A stretch of DNA of 64,000 bases. It comes from Moniliella sp. 'wahieum'. Its lineage: Eukaryota; Basidiomycota; Moniliellomycetes; Moniliellales; Moniliellaceae. The DNA lies in contig RSEE01000032.1 in the NCBI GenBank assembly GCA_003971905.1, positions 1-64,000 on the forward strand, given 5' to 3'. Position 1 is the stretch's first letter. Every line of letters starts with the position of its first letter. Under the pieces are notes generated by a model. That model saw only the letters and a program-made list of their open reading frames with translations, ran no database searches and was not told the origin of the DNA. The translations under genes and the position numbers were made by a program. Positions 14,440 through 26,420 of the stretch are shown here, piece after piece.

Positions 14440-16241
14440 CTGTCACGTATCAAGTGTCAAGTATCAGGTTGAGGTTGAGGTAAAGGATGGGGAATGAAGC
14501 TTGAAGGATGAAGGATGAGGTGAGGGGGGCGGGGGGGGGCTAGAGTGGTTGACGGTATGTTGGACCTGCGTCAAGCTTCAAGCTTCAAGTTCTTCTAGCT
14601 TCATGCTCTTCAAGCTTCAAGCTTCAAGCTCTTCAAGTTCTTCAAACTTCAAGCTCTGCAAGTTTTTCAAGCCTGGATTGATTTGGGGGCGGACCGTCAC
14701 GGTTGTCTGTCGGAGGCTCGATTGCTGGCTCACCCGTCGGGCCTCAGGCCTCAGGCTCAGGCACCATGATGACGACGTGATTAAACGTGTAACGCGTAAC
14801 GTTGATTGATGTGTAGCGTGTATACGTTTTGGTTTCCCTTGGCGCTGCACACAAGCCCAAGGAGCCGGGCCGACTCTCTCGTTTCTTTTCGTTTAATTGA
14901 TGCTTTTTTTGTTCTTTGTTCTATCCAAGCAACCCAAGCATAAAGCCGCTGTGACGGGAGGGGGTGGTGCAGGTAGGGACATGTGCATGAGATGTGAGGC
15001 CTGAGGCGCGCGAGGCCCAAGCAGGAGGCTTGAGTACCTTGAATTGAATACAAAGTTATTGAGTACTGAGTACTGAGTACAGATGTTCGCAGCAGATGCG
15101 CCTCGCTCCCAGCCGCGGTTGTCGGGAGAACACACCAATAGGATTGAGATGGAAGAGGACGCGGGACGAGTCGGAAGGTGGGGTGGACATATAGGCACTT
15201 GGAGCCGTACACAGGCGCGGGGAGGGTGGCACGGGGGCAGTATCAAGCACCCGAGGAATGGGCTGATGCTACCCACTGGCGCCGTGCGGCCCACGTGACT
15301 GGGGCTCCGCATTGGCAAAATCAGACCACGGTACGCCCGCTGGCCCAGGGGCTATCGACTATCGCCCATTGGCTATTGGCTATCCCATCCGTCTCGTCGC
15401 TGGATCAGCCCACCTCCCATGCTCGATGCTCTCTCCTTTGCTCCGGACCGACCCGCGCGGATAGCCATTGTGGCATTGTGCATTGATGATGATGCCCTCC
15501 GCTCTGATCTCGGTGCGCGACGTGGGCTTGGCGCGTGCCCCGTCGCCCGTTTGTCAGCATGCCGTTGAGCGCACCCAACTGGGCCTACAAGGCGTACTCC
15601 TATGGTGTGGTACTACTGGTATTCACATATTCACATGCAGTGTCGCAACAACGCCGCGCCACCCGCCAAAAGTACACAACACACGATGATCCCAGTATGC
15701 AGTAGGCCTTAGGCTGGGTCGAAGGGCTCGAAACATGATGCATGACGCATGACCGGGACCCAAGGCCGCTGGACGGTTGAATATTGGTTGCGGGACAGGC
15801 CGGGAACGCCTAGCGACTCTAGCGACGACTGCGGGGTGGCCCTGCGATAGCAAGAAGCATTAAGCAACCCCAGTCTGTCATTCCACTCAGGCAACATTTG
15901 TGGGGGCGCCGGTGATGTAGTGACTAGTGACTAGTGACTGACTAGCTTGACTAGTGATGCAGGTGCATGGGCACTGCAGGGCAGATACGGCGCAGGTGTG
16001 CGAAGATCGTCAGAGATGCTCACCGGACGGTCATTTCTTTGCCCACTTCTGGCATCTCAGGTCCAGCTACGCGCGCCATAGGTGATACCCCGTGCCATCT
16101 GCCCCTTTCGCACGTCCCTGAGGCCTGGGCCTGCCTAGTGACTAGTGACTTGTGACTGTAGAGGGTATTGTATCAAGCATCATGCATGTCTGGTAACGCC
16201 GGTGGTACGTGTGCTCGCCCGTTTTTTTTCAGGGGCTTGGG
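14440..16241. other. Repeat-rich spacer
   Basis: No convincing gene is seen. It holds a dense cluster of TTCAAGCTTCAAGCTT-type words (14,570-14,665), GAGTACTGAGTACTGAG (15,058-15,080), CACGTGAC at 15,292-15,299 and ACTAGTGACTAGTGACT (15,920-15,955 and again 16,134-16,157). Small open frames here lack family motifs and codon consistency. Confidence 0.6.
14568..14665. repeat. Cluster of AAGCTTCAAGCTT palindromic words
   Basis: Repeated overlapping copies of TCAAGCTTCAAG and variants with TTCTTCAAG insertions are directly visible. The HindIII-type AAGCTT palindrome is the constant core. The same word recurs in other spacers of this window. Confidence 0.85.
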
Positions 16242-16248
16242 TATAAAA
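16242..16248 (+). promoter_or_regulatory. TATA box
   Basis: TATAAAA occurs 113 bases upstream of the NDUFA4-like start at 16,361 and is followed by a pyrimidine-rich leader, a plausible core promoter. It is the clearest TATA element in the window. Confidence 0.5.
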
Positions 16249-16360
16249 CCACCCCCCTCTTTGGCTGGCTCTACAGATCCCCCACCCTCCACCGCACCAC
16301 ATACATTCTCTTTCCCCTCGCCCTCCCACCTCTCTCGCCTCAACCCTTGTCCTGTTCGCC

Positions 16361-16720
16361 ATGCCTGCCACCACTACCTTCTTCAAGTACTGGTACAGCC
16401 ACGACGCTGTGCCCTTGCTGTCCTCATGTTCGGCGCGGTGTCCGGGCCAGCTACATGGCGTTCCGCGCCGCCCATGCCCCTGACGTCGTGTGGGACAAGA
16501 AGAATCCGACGCCTTGGAACTCGATCAAGGAAGACGAGGGTGTGAAGATGGTTCAGATCAACGTGCGTATTGCTCCCTCTCATCTATCCCACGGTGAACT
16601 TCATACATGCATCATGCAGAGGCCCATCCCCCCATCGACCATCGACCGTCCCGCTAACCTTACCTTTGTTTCCCCACCACAGCAAAGTTTGACCGCCAGT
16701 GGCACCGCGAAGGCCTCTAA
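16361..16720 (+). CDS. Small NDUFA4/MLRQ-like respiratory subunit
   Basis: The product starts MPATTTFFKYWYSHDAVPL and continues, after a one-base shift near 16,420, with a hydrophobic segment (AVLMFGAVSG, then SYMAFRAA). The stretch PDVVWDKKNPTPWN is close to the PDVCWDRNNPEPWN signature of NDUFA4. That family belongs to respiratory complex I/IV preparations in the mitochondrial inner membrane. The first exon ends at 16,562 before a GTGCGT donor. The acceptor AG is at 16,681-16,682, and the second exon most plausibly reads KFDRQWHREGL then stop at 16,718-16,720. The two exons are not strictly in phase as sequenced, so one more indel is likely. A TATA box lies 113 bases upstream. The size, about 80 residues, fits the family. 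Confidence 0.7.
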
Positions 16721-18139
16721 TCGCCTAATCGGTGGTCGTAACTTCCAATTGGTCGGATCACGGTGCAGTGCTTTTCCTTACGACATGAGTTGGGCTGTGC
16801 ACTGCGGCCCACATCCTACGCTCTGCACGATCGAACGCGTCAACGTCACTAGTCACTCTTCTGGCTTGAAGATTGGAGCTTGAATAAGCTTGAAGATTGG
16901 CTAGTCATCTCCCAATGTACATCACGTTTGCAACTCGACTTGACGCTTCCATGTAGTGCAAATAGAAGACGAGAGGCTCTCCCCAACAACATTCTGGGCT
17001 GCTAGCGCTTGCCGCACTGGTTCCCTAGGGTAAAGTACATTGTGGGGAAAGAGTACATGGAGACGGACGACATGTGGGAATAGTAGGGTGTAGCCGTCCA
17101 ATCGTGGAGAAAATGCATTAGTTGCGGTAATGGCCAAAGGTCCGTAATAACACTGCATGCATAACAGCATCAGACTGTGGATTCAATGACTGTGTAGCCC
17201 GACAGACAAAAATATGCAAGCAAGTATCGCTCCCCTCCCATCCGCACTCGACAACGGTAATGCTCCAGCAAAACAATCCAACAACACCGTGACGTCTTCT
17301 TCATATCACTTGTTGTCGCGTGCCGTCGAAGGGGGTTCAGGTTCTGCAGGAGAATGCTGCTCATCTAGCAGTCTGGGGCAACTGACAGTATAGGTCAATG
17401 GTTCGGCGAGCGGGTACGAGTGCAGTGAAGGGGTGTGGGTGTGGGTGTGGGGGGCATCAAAGACGGAGGGGGGCGGAACAAAGTGAACAAGAGAGGAGGC
17501 AGGCAGGCAGGCCAGCTTCTTTTCCCCCTCTGAATAGTCGGTTGGTTACTAATTGTGTCAACTGCTCGTGCCCCAAAGGGGGGGATAGTACTAAGTAGGG
17601 TCTGAATCTGTTGATCAAGGTCCTATGGACCAGCCACCTCTGCGGCACTCCTGACCGTGACCGTCTTACTCATCGGGGCACCACGCCAGTATCCCTATCC
17701 CCTGGCCTCGTGCCGCTCTCCTTTCTTCTCCTTCTTCTGATTCTCAGTCTGGGTTCATTGAACGTTCAATGTTCAACCCAGCTCTGTCTTCTCTCTGCCA
17801 TTGCGTAACTGCACTTGGGACATCGCTGGGTAACCAGGATCATTAGAGTTGCAATTGAAGCACTGCGCCTACGACTCTCTGATCTCCCCAACCCCCAGTC
17901 GTGAGTACCAAAGTTATCCCACCCTTCCACCCCAACGCCACCTCTCGGTTGCCCTCCCCACCCCACAAGGCCACCTCCCGGTCACCCCCCCCACCACCAA
18001 TCTCCCGATTTTCCCTTTCCCCAGACCACCCGGTCCCCCTCCCCCCCTCTCGCAAGACCCACAACCCGCCCCCCGGTATACAACCCACAACATGGTCGCA
18101 ACCCGAGGGCAAATCCCAAACCGACGCGACATGAATCCG
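16721..18139. other. Spacer without recognisable gene
   Basis: No gene is seen. It contains CTTGAAGATTGG repeats just after the NDUFA4-like gene (16,862-16,900), GTGTGGGTGTGGGTGTGG (about 17,430-17,450), a TTGAACGTTCAATGTTCAA palindrome (about 17,758-17,776) and a C-rich, low-complexity stretch up to 18,080. Confidence 0.55.
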
Positions 18140-19870
18140 CAACCAGATCTATGAGATGCTGATGGCCCTAAAGGAAGTGCCAGGCCGCCCGTCTCGATCT
18201 TCTCCAGCTGTGCGCCATGGAGGTCCACAGCACCAGAGCCGATCCTCGCGTCAAAGGAAGAGAACCTCGACGAGGAAGAATACCTTGAAGAGGAAACGCT
18301 CGCCTTAATCAAGCGAGTCCTGACGCGTCGCCGACCACCAGGCCATACAGCGTCACGGCCACTGTGGATGAACCACTGCATCCGCAATCAGAAATGTCAA
18401 CAAACTGATCCTAGCCAAGACGATCGATGGTCCGCCGTGACCTCCAAGACCCGCATCGGTTCAACACCGCCTACCAAAACATGGTGGCGGAGCTGAAGTG
18501 CATCCACCCTGACGCTAGGGATATCATCGAAATGGGAAGAAGTGCTCGCCACTTCAACGAGGCGATCGACGCCAGCATGAGGACATGCCTTATGATCGCC
18601 CTGCCACCCCGAGCCCGAAACGCATTCAACCCTCCAAACGAGGAACCTTCGACCACACAGGATTTCCTGGAAAGACTCCACGCCGATACGGCCCGGTACC
18701 GAAGGCGCATCCCAACGGGACACAGCCAGTCCAACGGAGTGGCAGAGCGTGCCATCCGCAGCATAGTTACGCGCGCAAGGCAGCTCATCCTAGCCACAGG
18801 CCTCCCGACAGCAGCAAGGTGGCATCACGCCCTCCACGCGGCCCGCTTCACCCACAGTCTCATACCCCCGTCTGTGAGGACATCCGGAAACTCTTTAATG
18901 AGAACAAGCAGGGACAAGCTTCGGGCGCGTTTGGCTGGAGCGTATGGAGGAATTGTATGGGAACGTCGTTGCCACATGCGGCGCCCAAGACGAATGGTAC
19001 CGCCATGCACTCCTCGACGGCATGAACGACCGCAACCTGAGCACCAACCACCTAAAATCGGACCTGGAGGACCTGCGCCTTATTATAAGGGAACTTCCCG
19101 CTCCCACGCACAAGCCAATCAACAAAGTGGCGGGAAAGAATCCCAACTCTGATGGCCGTCCATTCAATGACAGCTACGGCCGTACGGGAAAAACCCCCAA
19201 AGCGACAAGTCGAATGGCGGGGGCAAGTTCCTCAGCGGGGACAAAGATCTGAGCGGGGGCAAGCCGCTGCGCCCGATCCGCAATCCGGGCCGAGACCAGC
19301 CTCAGTCGTATGCGAATATTGCTACCGCCAATCCCGCGGGAGAAGCCAAGACGCAGGGCCACGCCCTCTATACCTGCTGGATGAATAGGAACTCGGGGCG
19401 AACTAGGGAACATCCGAGCGCTCTTCGACAACGGCGCTTTCCCCACCATCATCTGGAGGGAACGCGGCGCATTCATGGACCTGCTTCCGTGCCACGACAC
19501 GATCGAAGTGGCCAATGGGAAATACATAAGAGCAGAAGCCCGAGGGAACTGCACCCTCCGACTCCATATAGCAAAGGGGGACAATGCATTACCATCAATT
19601 TGCCCGACTGTCTCTATGTACCTTCGTTTCGCCTCAACCTCGCTAGTGTCGCCCACTTGTCGAGCGCAGGATATGCATCCTGTGGCTTGCCCCAGACCGC
19701 CGAGGCGTGTGGATACGCCCAACCAGGTCACAGGCAGCGACTACGAACTCAACCTCTTGCCGGTTTCTGAACCCCATCGCCCCACACCTACCCAAACGCG
19801 AGCCATGCCAGCCAAATCAGATAACCAATCCCAAGCTGACATCCTCGCTCAGGAGCACGTGCGAAACGAC
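18140..19870 (+). mobile_element. Decayed Ty1/copia-like retrotransposon
   Basis: This is a broken relic with multiple breaks. Gag-like coding traces lie at about 18,430-18,690 and 18,940-19,250. An integrase-like piece with GHSQSNGVAERAIRSIV, typical of the Copia integrase core, lies at about 18,710-18,880. A protease-like region with a DNGAFPT-type active-site context and copia-like NGKYIRAEARG follows at about 19,400-19,720. The integrase piece sits between two gag-like stretches, so the order is not canonical and suggests rearrangement or nested copies. No reverse transcriptase and no flanking LTR pair were recognised. It appears old. Confidence 0.7.
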
Positions 19871-20637
19871 TGAGTACGAACGCTGGAGCCATGCATCAAT
19901 TCCCCTCCTCCCGGAGGTTTTAGAGAGAATGGGTAAACGCTGCCCACACGCTTCAAGGCGATAGTGCGTGGCATTCAGTGCGCAAAAGACAAAGTGTGGC
20001 GGCCAGACCGGGTGCACAATGTTCACGAAGCAGTGGAACTTTGGGCTTTTGCCGTCATAGAAATGGCCGTCTGCGGAGGATTCCGCAGCATGGATAGTAA
20101 AGAAAACGAGAGCAGAATCGGACTCAACCGAATGGAGGAGTTTTGCAGGGCCGTAGTACAGACTACATTGCCCGTGCTTTGAAAGGTGCTGAGGCGACGC
20201 ATCAGTGCATCAGATGAAGATGCGTGTCCTAAGCATCGGTCTCTAAGGGCCGGCTGGCTCTCGGGCGCTGTCACGTGCTGCTGTGCGCATCAACCACTAG
20301 AACGCGCGTGGCCAACCCTACTGTGCCATGCCGACATGCGTCTGCCGTGGCTGCCGGCTGCACGCCGAGTGGGCACTGGGCCTGTGCTGCGCGGGCCACG
20401 CACCCAGCGCCAGGCACCGGCAGGCTGTGACGTCATGCTGCCGCGTGCATCGATCATTTCATCTCTCCCGATCCTTAATCATTCGATCACTGGCGCTGTG
20501 GTGCCTGTCACGTGCCAGTGTGCCCAGGCACGCTCGGCCTCGTCAGCGTCGCCAGCGTCGCTCGCCTCGCCGCATTGCCCCATCTTCCGTCGGCTTCCTC
20601 ATCTGCGCCTCCACCGCCACCAGCTCCCTCCTCCAGC
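19871..20637. promoter_or_regulatory. Upstream region of VAP with two GTCACGTG sites
   Basis: No gene is seen between the relic element and VAP. GTCACGTG palindromes lie at 20,270-20,277 and 20,507-20,514; the second is about 125 bases before the VAP start, a usual promoter distance. Confidence 0.45.
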
Positions 20638-21511
20638 ATGTCCGTCCAGCTCACCCCGCCCGCAGTGCTGGCCTTTGAGCGTACGTGTCTCCCCATCGCC
20701 TCCTCTGCCTCTCGTGCGGCTGACCGTTCGCGTCTCGCATCTCCCGCCGCCAGGCCCCCTCACCCGCCTCATTCCTCGCGTCCTCGCTCTCCACAACCCC
20801 CACACCAGCCCATCGCCTTCAAGATCAAGACCACTGCCCCCAGTACTCTGTTCGCCCTAGCGCAGCCCGCGTCGAGCCGGCGAGTCGATGAAATCCACAG
20901 TACGTCCTCCCCCTCTCCCCATTCCCTCCCCCCGCCCGCTAATCATCGCTCCTGTCCAGTTGTACTGCAGCCGCTCAAGGAGGAACCGCCCGCCGGCAAC
21001 CGGAGCCGGGACAAGTTCCTGGTGCAGAGCACGCTCTTGACCCCAGACCGAGAGACACTTGGCATCACGACATCTGGAGTGTCGTGCCAGGCAACGAGGT
21101 GCACGAACAGAAAATTCGCGTGACTTGGACCGGCGATGTTCCTGAAGCCGCGACTGCCACTGCTCCCTCCTCTATTCCCCCAGGAAACGGTGTATCGAGT
21201 GTGCCTGCGGCCGCCCCACTCGCGGCGGGTGCGGGTGCGGGAGCCGGCGCAGCGATGCTTGCTAGCCCGTCAGCCCCGTCTCTGCCACAGCGCTATCGCC
21301 GAGCAGTGCAGGCGGGCTGGGTGCGCGTGCGTTGCCCGCCCAAACTTCTGCTGTGCCGGCAGACAAGCCACTGAGCACGTCTGAATACGAAGCACAGATC
21401 AAGGCGTTGCAAAGTCAGCTGGCGGTGGCGCAGTCAGAACGGGGTGTGCCAATGCAGACGGTCGCGCTCGTGTCGCTGTTTGTGTTTCTGTTGACGTACC
21501 TTTTCTTTTAA
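20638..21511 (+). CDS. SCS2: VAP/Scs2-type ER membrane tether
   Basis: VAP proteins anchor FFAT-motif partners at ER contact sites. The start MSVQLTPPAVLAFER opens an MSP domain. Intron 1 runs 20,681-20,753 (donor GTACGT). Exon 2 gives PLTRLIPRVLALHNPHTSP and then, after a one-base shift, AFKIKTTAP and QYSVRPSAARVEP, the conserved MSP core. A second GTACGT intron (about 20,899-20,958) is followed by VVLQPLKEEPPAGNRSRDKF and LVQSTLL. A low-complexity Ala/Gly linker, a short coiled-coil-like part (YEAQIKALQSQLAVAQSE) and a C-terminal tail anchor (TVALVSLFVFLLTYLFF) complete the classic VAP layout. At least three one-base shifts occur. The GTCACGTG site 125 bases upstream may regulate it. Confidence 0.9.
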
Positions 21512-22632
21512 GACCGATCAGCATCTTCTTTTGGCAGGTTTGTCCTCAGTTTCATCCTCCTCAGTTTCATCCCATGGACTGTCGTCCTGGAGTTGGAAAC
21601 CATTGAATGCGCCCGCTTGCCTGCCCGTTGCTCTCTGGCCATCACAGCGTTTGCTAGTAGTTCCCTCCCTGGCAATACGATGGCGCCCTTTGGCCACGCT
21701 GCTATGCTCGCTGTCGAGGGTAGTAGGAAACATGGATGAAGCGCAAGGAGAACAAGGGGCTGCCCGGCTCCCTTCCCACACGCATCTGCATCTGCATGCT
21801 CTGCGCTGGGGTGGGTACCTTCATAGGCTGACTGCCAGTCACATGCCACATATGGCCTTGCACCGAGACAGCGGTGGTACCCAAGAAGGACGAGGTAGCG
21901 AATACAGGGATCCGACAGACGCCAGCCGAGCGCAGTTGCTGATGGTGTTGACGATTGGGCTGACATTCAGCTGAATTCTCTCGCCTGTGCTCGATCTGAT
22001 GTCAATTGCATGTCAAGTCCAGTCCAGCTCCATGACACGTGACACTCCTTGGGCCGGCTTCGCATGGATCGTCTCGTCCCAGCCCATCCTGAGCGCTCAT
22101 CCCGACCTCCTTCCCTGCGGTCTGTCCACCCCATGCACGCCAACTACCCATCCTATATGTCTTTGCAGCCCCCGAGAGCAGCCAAGGCGGAACAGATGCA
22201 TGGCGTTCTGCGTATAACCACCACCCCACCAACACAGACCGAGTGAGGGAACACTGCGAGTGCCCGATGCCTGGAATACTTGCCAGGCGTGCCGCAGCAC
22301 CAACCTAGACCTGAGCCCGAGCCGACTCGCGCTGAGGCGAGTTGACCACGTCGGTGCACGCGGAAGGCAAGTTGATGTACAGGGAGGCGAGGCAGAGAAC
22401 AGGGGAGATTGAGGACCAGGACAGAGAGGTAAGACAAGATATGGGATGACATGGGGGGATACCGGGTTTGGGGCCGGTACAGGGACAGAGAAACGGCTAG
22501 ATGAACGGAAGGGAAGCAGGCGGGCAAGAGGAGAAACAAGAGATAATGAAAAGGCAGCCAAGCCAATCCTAACTCAACCCAACCGAGAGGCATGAAGGGG
22601 ACGGCGCGCGGGGGGTGAATGAGGTTTCGATC
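21512..22632. other. Convergent spacer, no recognised gene
   Basis: This lies between the VAP stop and the stop of the next minus-strand gene. An 87-residue minus frame (21,518-21,781) ends in an acidic-basic tail, but it has no family match I recognise and sits only 7 bases from VAP. CACGTGAC occurs at 22,036-22,043. Nothing else is supported. Confidence 0.45.
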
Positions 22633-25600
22633 TTACTCGGCGCGCGTCCACACCCCACTTAGGGCCCGCTTGATCGAACCCAGAGCCTGGCCCGTCTGGG
22701 CAGCCCGGGGCGACAGCGTGCCCGTAGACGCGGCCGGTGGCACGGACAGCGTCACCCTCCGCGCCACCTTCTTGTCGGTTGCTACCGTAGCCACAGGACG
22801 GGTGCCATAAAAACGCAGGCCGCGGCACGGGCCCCGCCTTGCCCGCTGCAGGCGGAAGAGCCATCTGCCCCGCCCGCCGGGCCAATTCCTGAAGCGCATC
22901 TTGGTTGCCGCCTTGGGCTTGCTTGGCCAAGTACGAGGGATAGTACGGCGGTGCGGCAGGGTCGACCGCGTCGACGGCAGACGGGGCAGGTCCGCGCGCA
23001 TCGGCCTTGTTGGCAGTGGCCAGCACACCACCCAGCGCGGAGGCCGAGGCCGAGCTGGTCAGGCCCCCTATGCTAGATGGCGCGACAGGCGCATTGCGTC
23101 CCTTTGTGCTGGCAGCGGGTGGGAAGGGACCGAATGCCCAATCGGCCCGTGGCACCGGCGCCACCCCGGCCGAAGCACGGTACACACGGGCAAACGAATC
23201 GCGCAGCGGCGAGTGGAAGGCACGTGTGACGGCATGCGAACGAGCTAGGTGCGAAGCTTGGTAGGTCAGCGCCAGCGCACGCGCCGTACGACGCGGGAGC
23301 GTAAGAGAAGGTTGATACGGCGCTTGCATCTCCTCCATCGCCACTTCGCCCGTGGTAGGATCGATGAGCAGCGGCGGCTGGGCATACTGTTGTAGGCGGC
23401 GGCAAGTCGTCCACATCCAACGCACAGGTTTCCTGCGTCGTGACCAGCGCTTGGGTTGCGTACATGGGCACTCCCAATGGGTTGGGCGGTGCGTGCTCCC
23501 ACTCGGCCAAGCTTGGGTGCCCATACGCCCCTGTGCCTCCCAACGGCGGCGGAGGCATCGTGACTCCACCCGTTAGCGGTGGATTGAGCACCGGCTCTAA
23601 CAGTGCATCTGTGATCTCGTTATTAGGCAGCGCCGGCCCCATCAGGTGCCCCCCACCCTCGGCACGCACATACTCGTACATGTCCGGCGGCGGCCGTACC
23701 CCCGCTTGGGCCGCATTCAGCACCGCCCCGTACCCTGGACGCCAGGAAGAGTACGGTCCGACCGTACGGAGATGAAGGTGCGGGATGCTGGACAGGAACG
23801 GGTTTCCGCCCTGCAGCGCCGAAGACATGCTCAAATCCTCGCTGGTCGTATTGGCCGAAATGGCAGTGGCGGTACGCAGGAGCGAGGCGCTGGGACGCGA
23901 CATGACCGGCGAGCCAAACGCAACCGGCGAATTAGGCCATGTTCCATGGTCCACCGAGCCCTTGTACGAGTGAGAACGGAATGTGTGGATGGGGGAGGGC
24001 TTCGAGGGTGGATCGCATGATAAAAGCGGGGAGCCAGGTGCGGTCTGCACGCCCGCCTTTCCGTTAGTCAAAGGTTGGGGTGTGTGGGACGAATGCGGGG
24101 TCCAGGCGAGGGAAGGCGAATTGGAGGGATCAAGATTGCCTTTTCCCTTAGCTCGCCCCGCGATCGAAGCAGACGAGCTCACCGTCCGCTCCCGCGGGAT
24201 GTAGGATTGAGAGGGAGAGACGACATGGGGAGTCAAGGACTGGCGCGAGTCCGCCGGGTAATGCGACGGCCCACAACCCACCAAGACGGGAGAGACATGC
24301 GCCTCGGTGGGCGAACTGCCAAGGTAGGTACGCGAAGGCGACTGCCCCTGCCCCCCTCCGTATCCGTTCCCGGGGCGACGCAGCTTGACGATGCGCAGCG
24401 GGCCGGAACGAGTGGCGCATAGCACTCGTGTTGCTCACCAAGGCCGGCGCAGCAGTGGTGGTCGCCTTGCGTTGAAGGAGCACGTCGGCGGGAGAGAGGA
24501 GAGTATGAGTTGGACAAACGGTGGGTTAGGTTCAAAAGCGAATGCGAACGCTTCGTCACGGGCGACTTGGATCCCTTGGGGGGGGGGGAGCATGCGCGAT
24601 AGCGGCCGTAGTGCTTGTTGTGCCTTCGGAAAGACGCGAATTCCGGGTCGAAGGGAGAACTTCCGAAGTTGAGGCTCGCTTCTCAGGCCGCGTCCTCGGC
24701 GCAGGACGATCGGAAGGAGGTGGCGTCGGGGGCAGAACGCTTTGGGTCGCGGTCAACTCTTGCTCCTTGACATTCGGAGGAGGGTCGGGGGTAGGAATGG
24801 CCGTCGAAGCTGCCGTAGTGTCACTCTGATTGTCCGTCAAGGCGCGGGACGGCATCTATCCTCGGTTACCGCAGGGCCTGGAGTGGTGGCGGGGGAAGAT
24901 GAGGAGCGGGAAGCAGACGTTGAAAGAAGGGCAGACTCAGGATTGTCCGAAGAAGTCTGAGTGCGCCAACGTGCCTCCTCTGCCCCTCACGATTGGGCCC
25001 CGATGACGGGGCTGTAGACTGCTCGCGATCCAGTAAGGTCCGATCAGAGGCAGTGCCGCTCACGATTGAGGGCGGCGGTGAAGAGGGCACGGCGGTGGCA
25101 GTGTCCGTGTCGGAAAGGGCGTGTCGTGCATGCCACCCAATGTATGTCGAGCGACAAGGTACTTGCGGTGGATGGGACGAGCAGTGGGGGCGGGAGAGGG
25201 GGCGAGGGGGTGTAGGGGAGGAGGCCTCCATGACTTGAGGTTGAGGAGGGGGCGAGGGAGGGTGTGCGGGCTGTGGTTGAGACGGAGGATTGGACGGGAG
25301 TTCGGACGCAGCAGTAGGAGCAGCTGCGGTGGTTGTGCAGAAGACTCAGCGGCCCGACGACGAGGAGCCACCATAACTAAACCATCGTGACCATCTTCGT
25401 CGTCGTCGTCGTCGTCTTCGTTGTCGTCGCTGTCGTCCTTGTCGCCACCAGGAGCTTGGCTGTGGGCCGGGGGGAGGGGGTGGCGGGGGCAGCGGGGCGG
25501 TGGGGGAGGTGGCGAGAGGGGCTTGACGGCGGGCGAGGGAAGATGCCGAGGGGAGGCGGCCGGCGGGTGGACTGCCGTCATAAAGCCGAGGTTGGCGCGC

Positions 25601-25869
25601 GCCGAAAGAGAGCCGCGGGAGCGGTTGCGCGGAAGGGAGCCGTGCCCAACGGTGTGGAGGCGGTCGCTGCTCTTGCGTGAGCGCAGATCGGTGGAGCTTC
25701 CGCGGGCAGGACGGGCGGGGCGGCGGCGGGCGGCGGAAGCCGAGGGCGGCGGCGCGGAGGAGGTGGTGGGCATGGGCGATGGCGGTCGGGGGCAGGAGGG
25801 GGCAGCCACGGAGAGATGCGATGGGGCGGCGGCGGCTGGGCCTTCAGCCGGCTGTTGAACGTTCAACAT
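22633..25869 (-). CDS. Unrecognised Ser/Pro-rich protein
   Basis: I do not recognise this protein. A minus-strand coding stretch of roughly 1,000 residues has coherent composition but several frame shifts. The N-terminal third is Ser/Pro/Ala-rich with a basic patch (DLRSRKSSDRLHTVGHGS, then RGSLSARANLGFMTAV) and an Asp/Glu run (about 25,390-25,440). The middle (24,425-23,400) is Ser/Pro-rich with SLAWTPHSSHTPQP and HTFRSHSYKGSVD. The C-terminal third carries QYAQPPLLIDPTTGEVAME, an Arg-containing segment (RRTARALALTYQASHLARS) and ends KRALSGVWTRAE at 22,633. No transmembrane segment, zinc finger or catalytic motif is seen. It is probably an intrinsically disordered regulatory protein; two adjacent genes cannot be excluded. 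The start at 25,869 is the first in-frame ATG and is uncertain. Confidence 0.5.
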
Positions 25870-26420
25870 TCAATCGCCAGCGGCTGCCCAGGTGCTGGAA
25901 CAGTGGCCAGATCAAGCCATGGCGACCGACTAGTGACGGCCACGCGTGACGCGTGTAGAAGTGATTCTAGTGATCAATCGATTATCGATCGATTACTTGG
26001 TTCTTGTCCAGTGAGAACTGCGTCTGGCATCTGCCTGGTGCATGACAAATGACTAGCTACTGACTAACCACAGTGTCTGGACTGGTTTTTATAGGGACCA
26101 GGGAGGGACACGATAGGGACAAGGCGCCTCGGCCCTCGAGATCCACTGCGCCCAACGGAGCACTGGAAGCACACAGGAACGGAAAACAACCGCAGCCCGG
26201 GCGGCTGGCCGTTGAACAAACGTTAAACGTTGAACGTTCAGTGAACGTTGAACTTCAACGTTGAGCCTGAGGCCCTGAAGCTTGAAGCTTCTTATTCAGC
26301 TTCAAGCTTCGGGCAAGACGAAGACGTTGAAGTTCTATGTTCAACGCTCGACAAGTGGCAAACACGCGCCGCGCCTCTCGCTTGGCCGAGCACAAAACAT
26401 CGTTCAGGAGGCCCCGAAGC
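25870..26420. other. Spacer with TTGAACGTTCAA palindromes
   Basis: No gene is seen. TTGAACGTTCAA-type palindromes occur at about 25,857-25,872 and as a cluster at 26,210-26,265, followed immediately by GAAGCTTGAAGCTTC words (26,275-26,312). ATCGATTATCGATCGATT lies near 25,975-25,995. Confidence 0.6.

Noticed and set aside
21508-21974. Overlapping frames of about 150 residues on both strands after VAP
   Set aside because: No family motif, no splice support, and similar length on both strands suggests chance.
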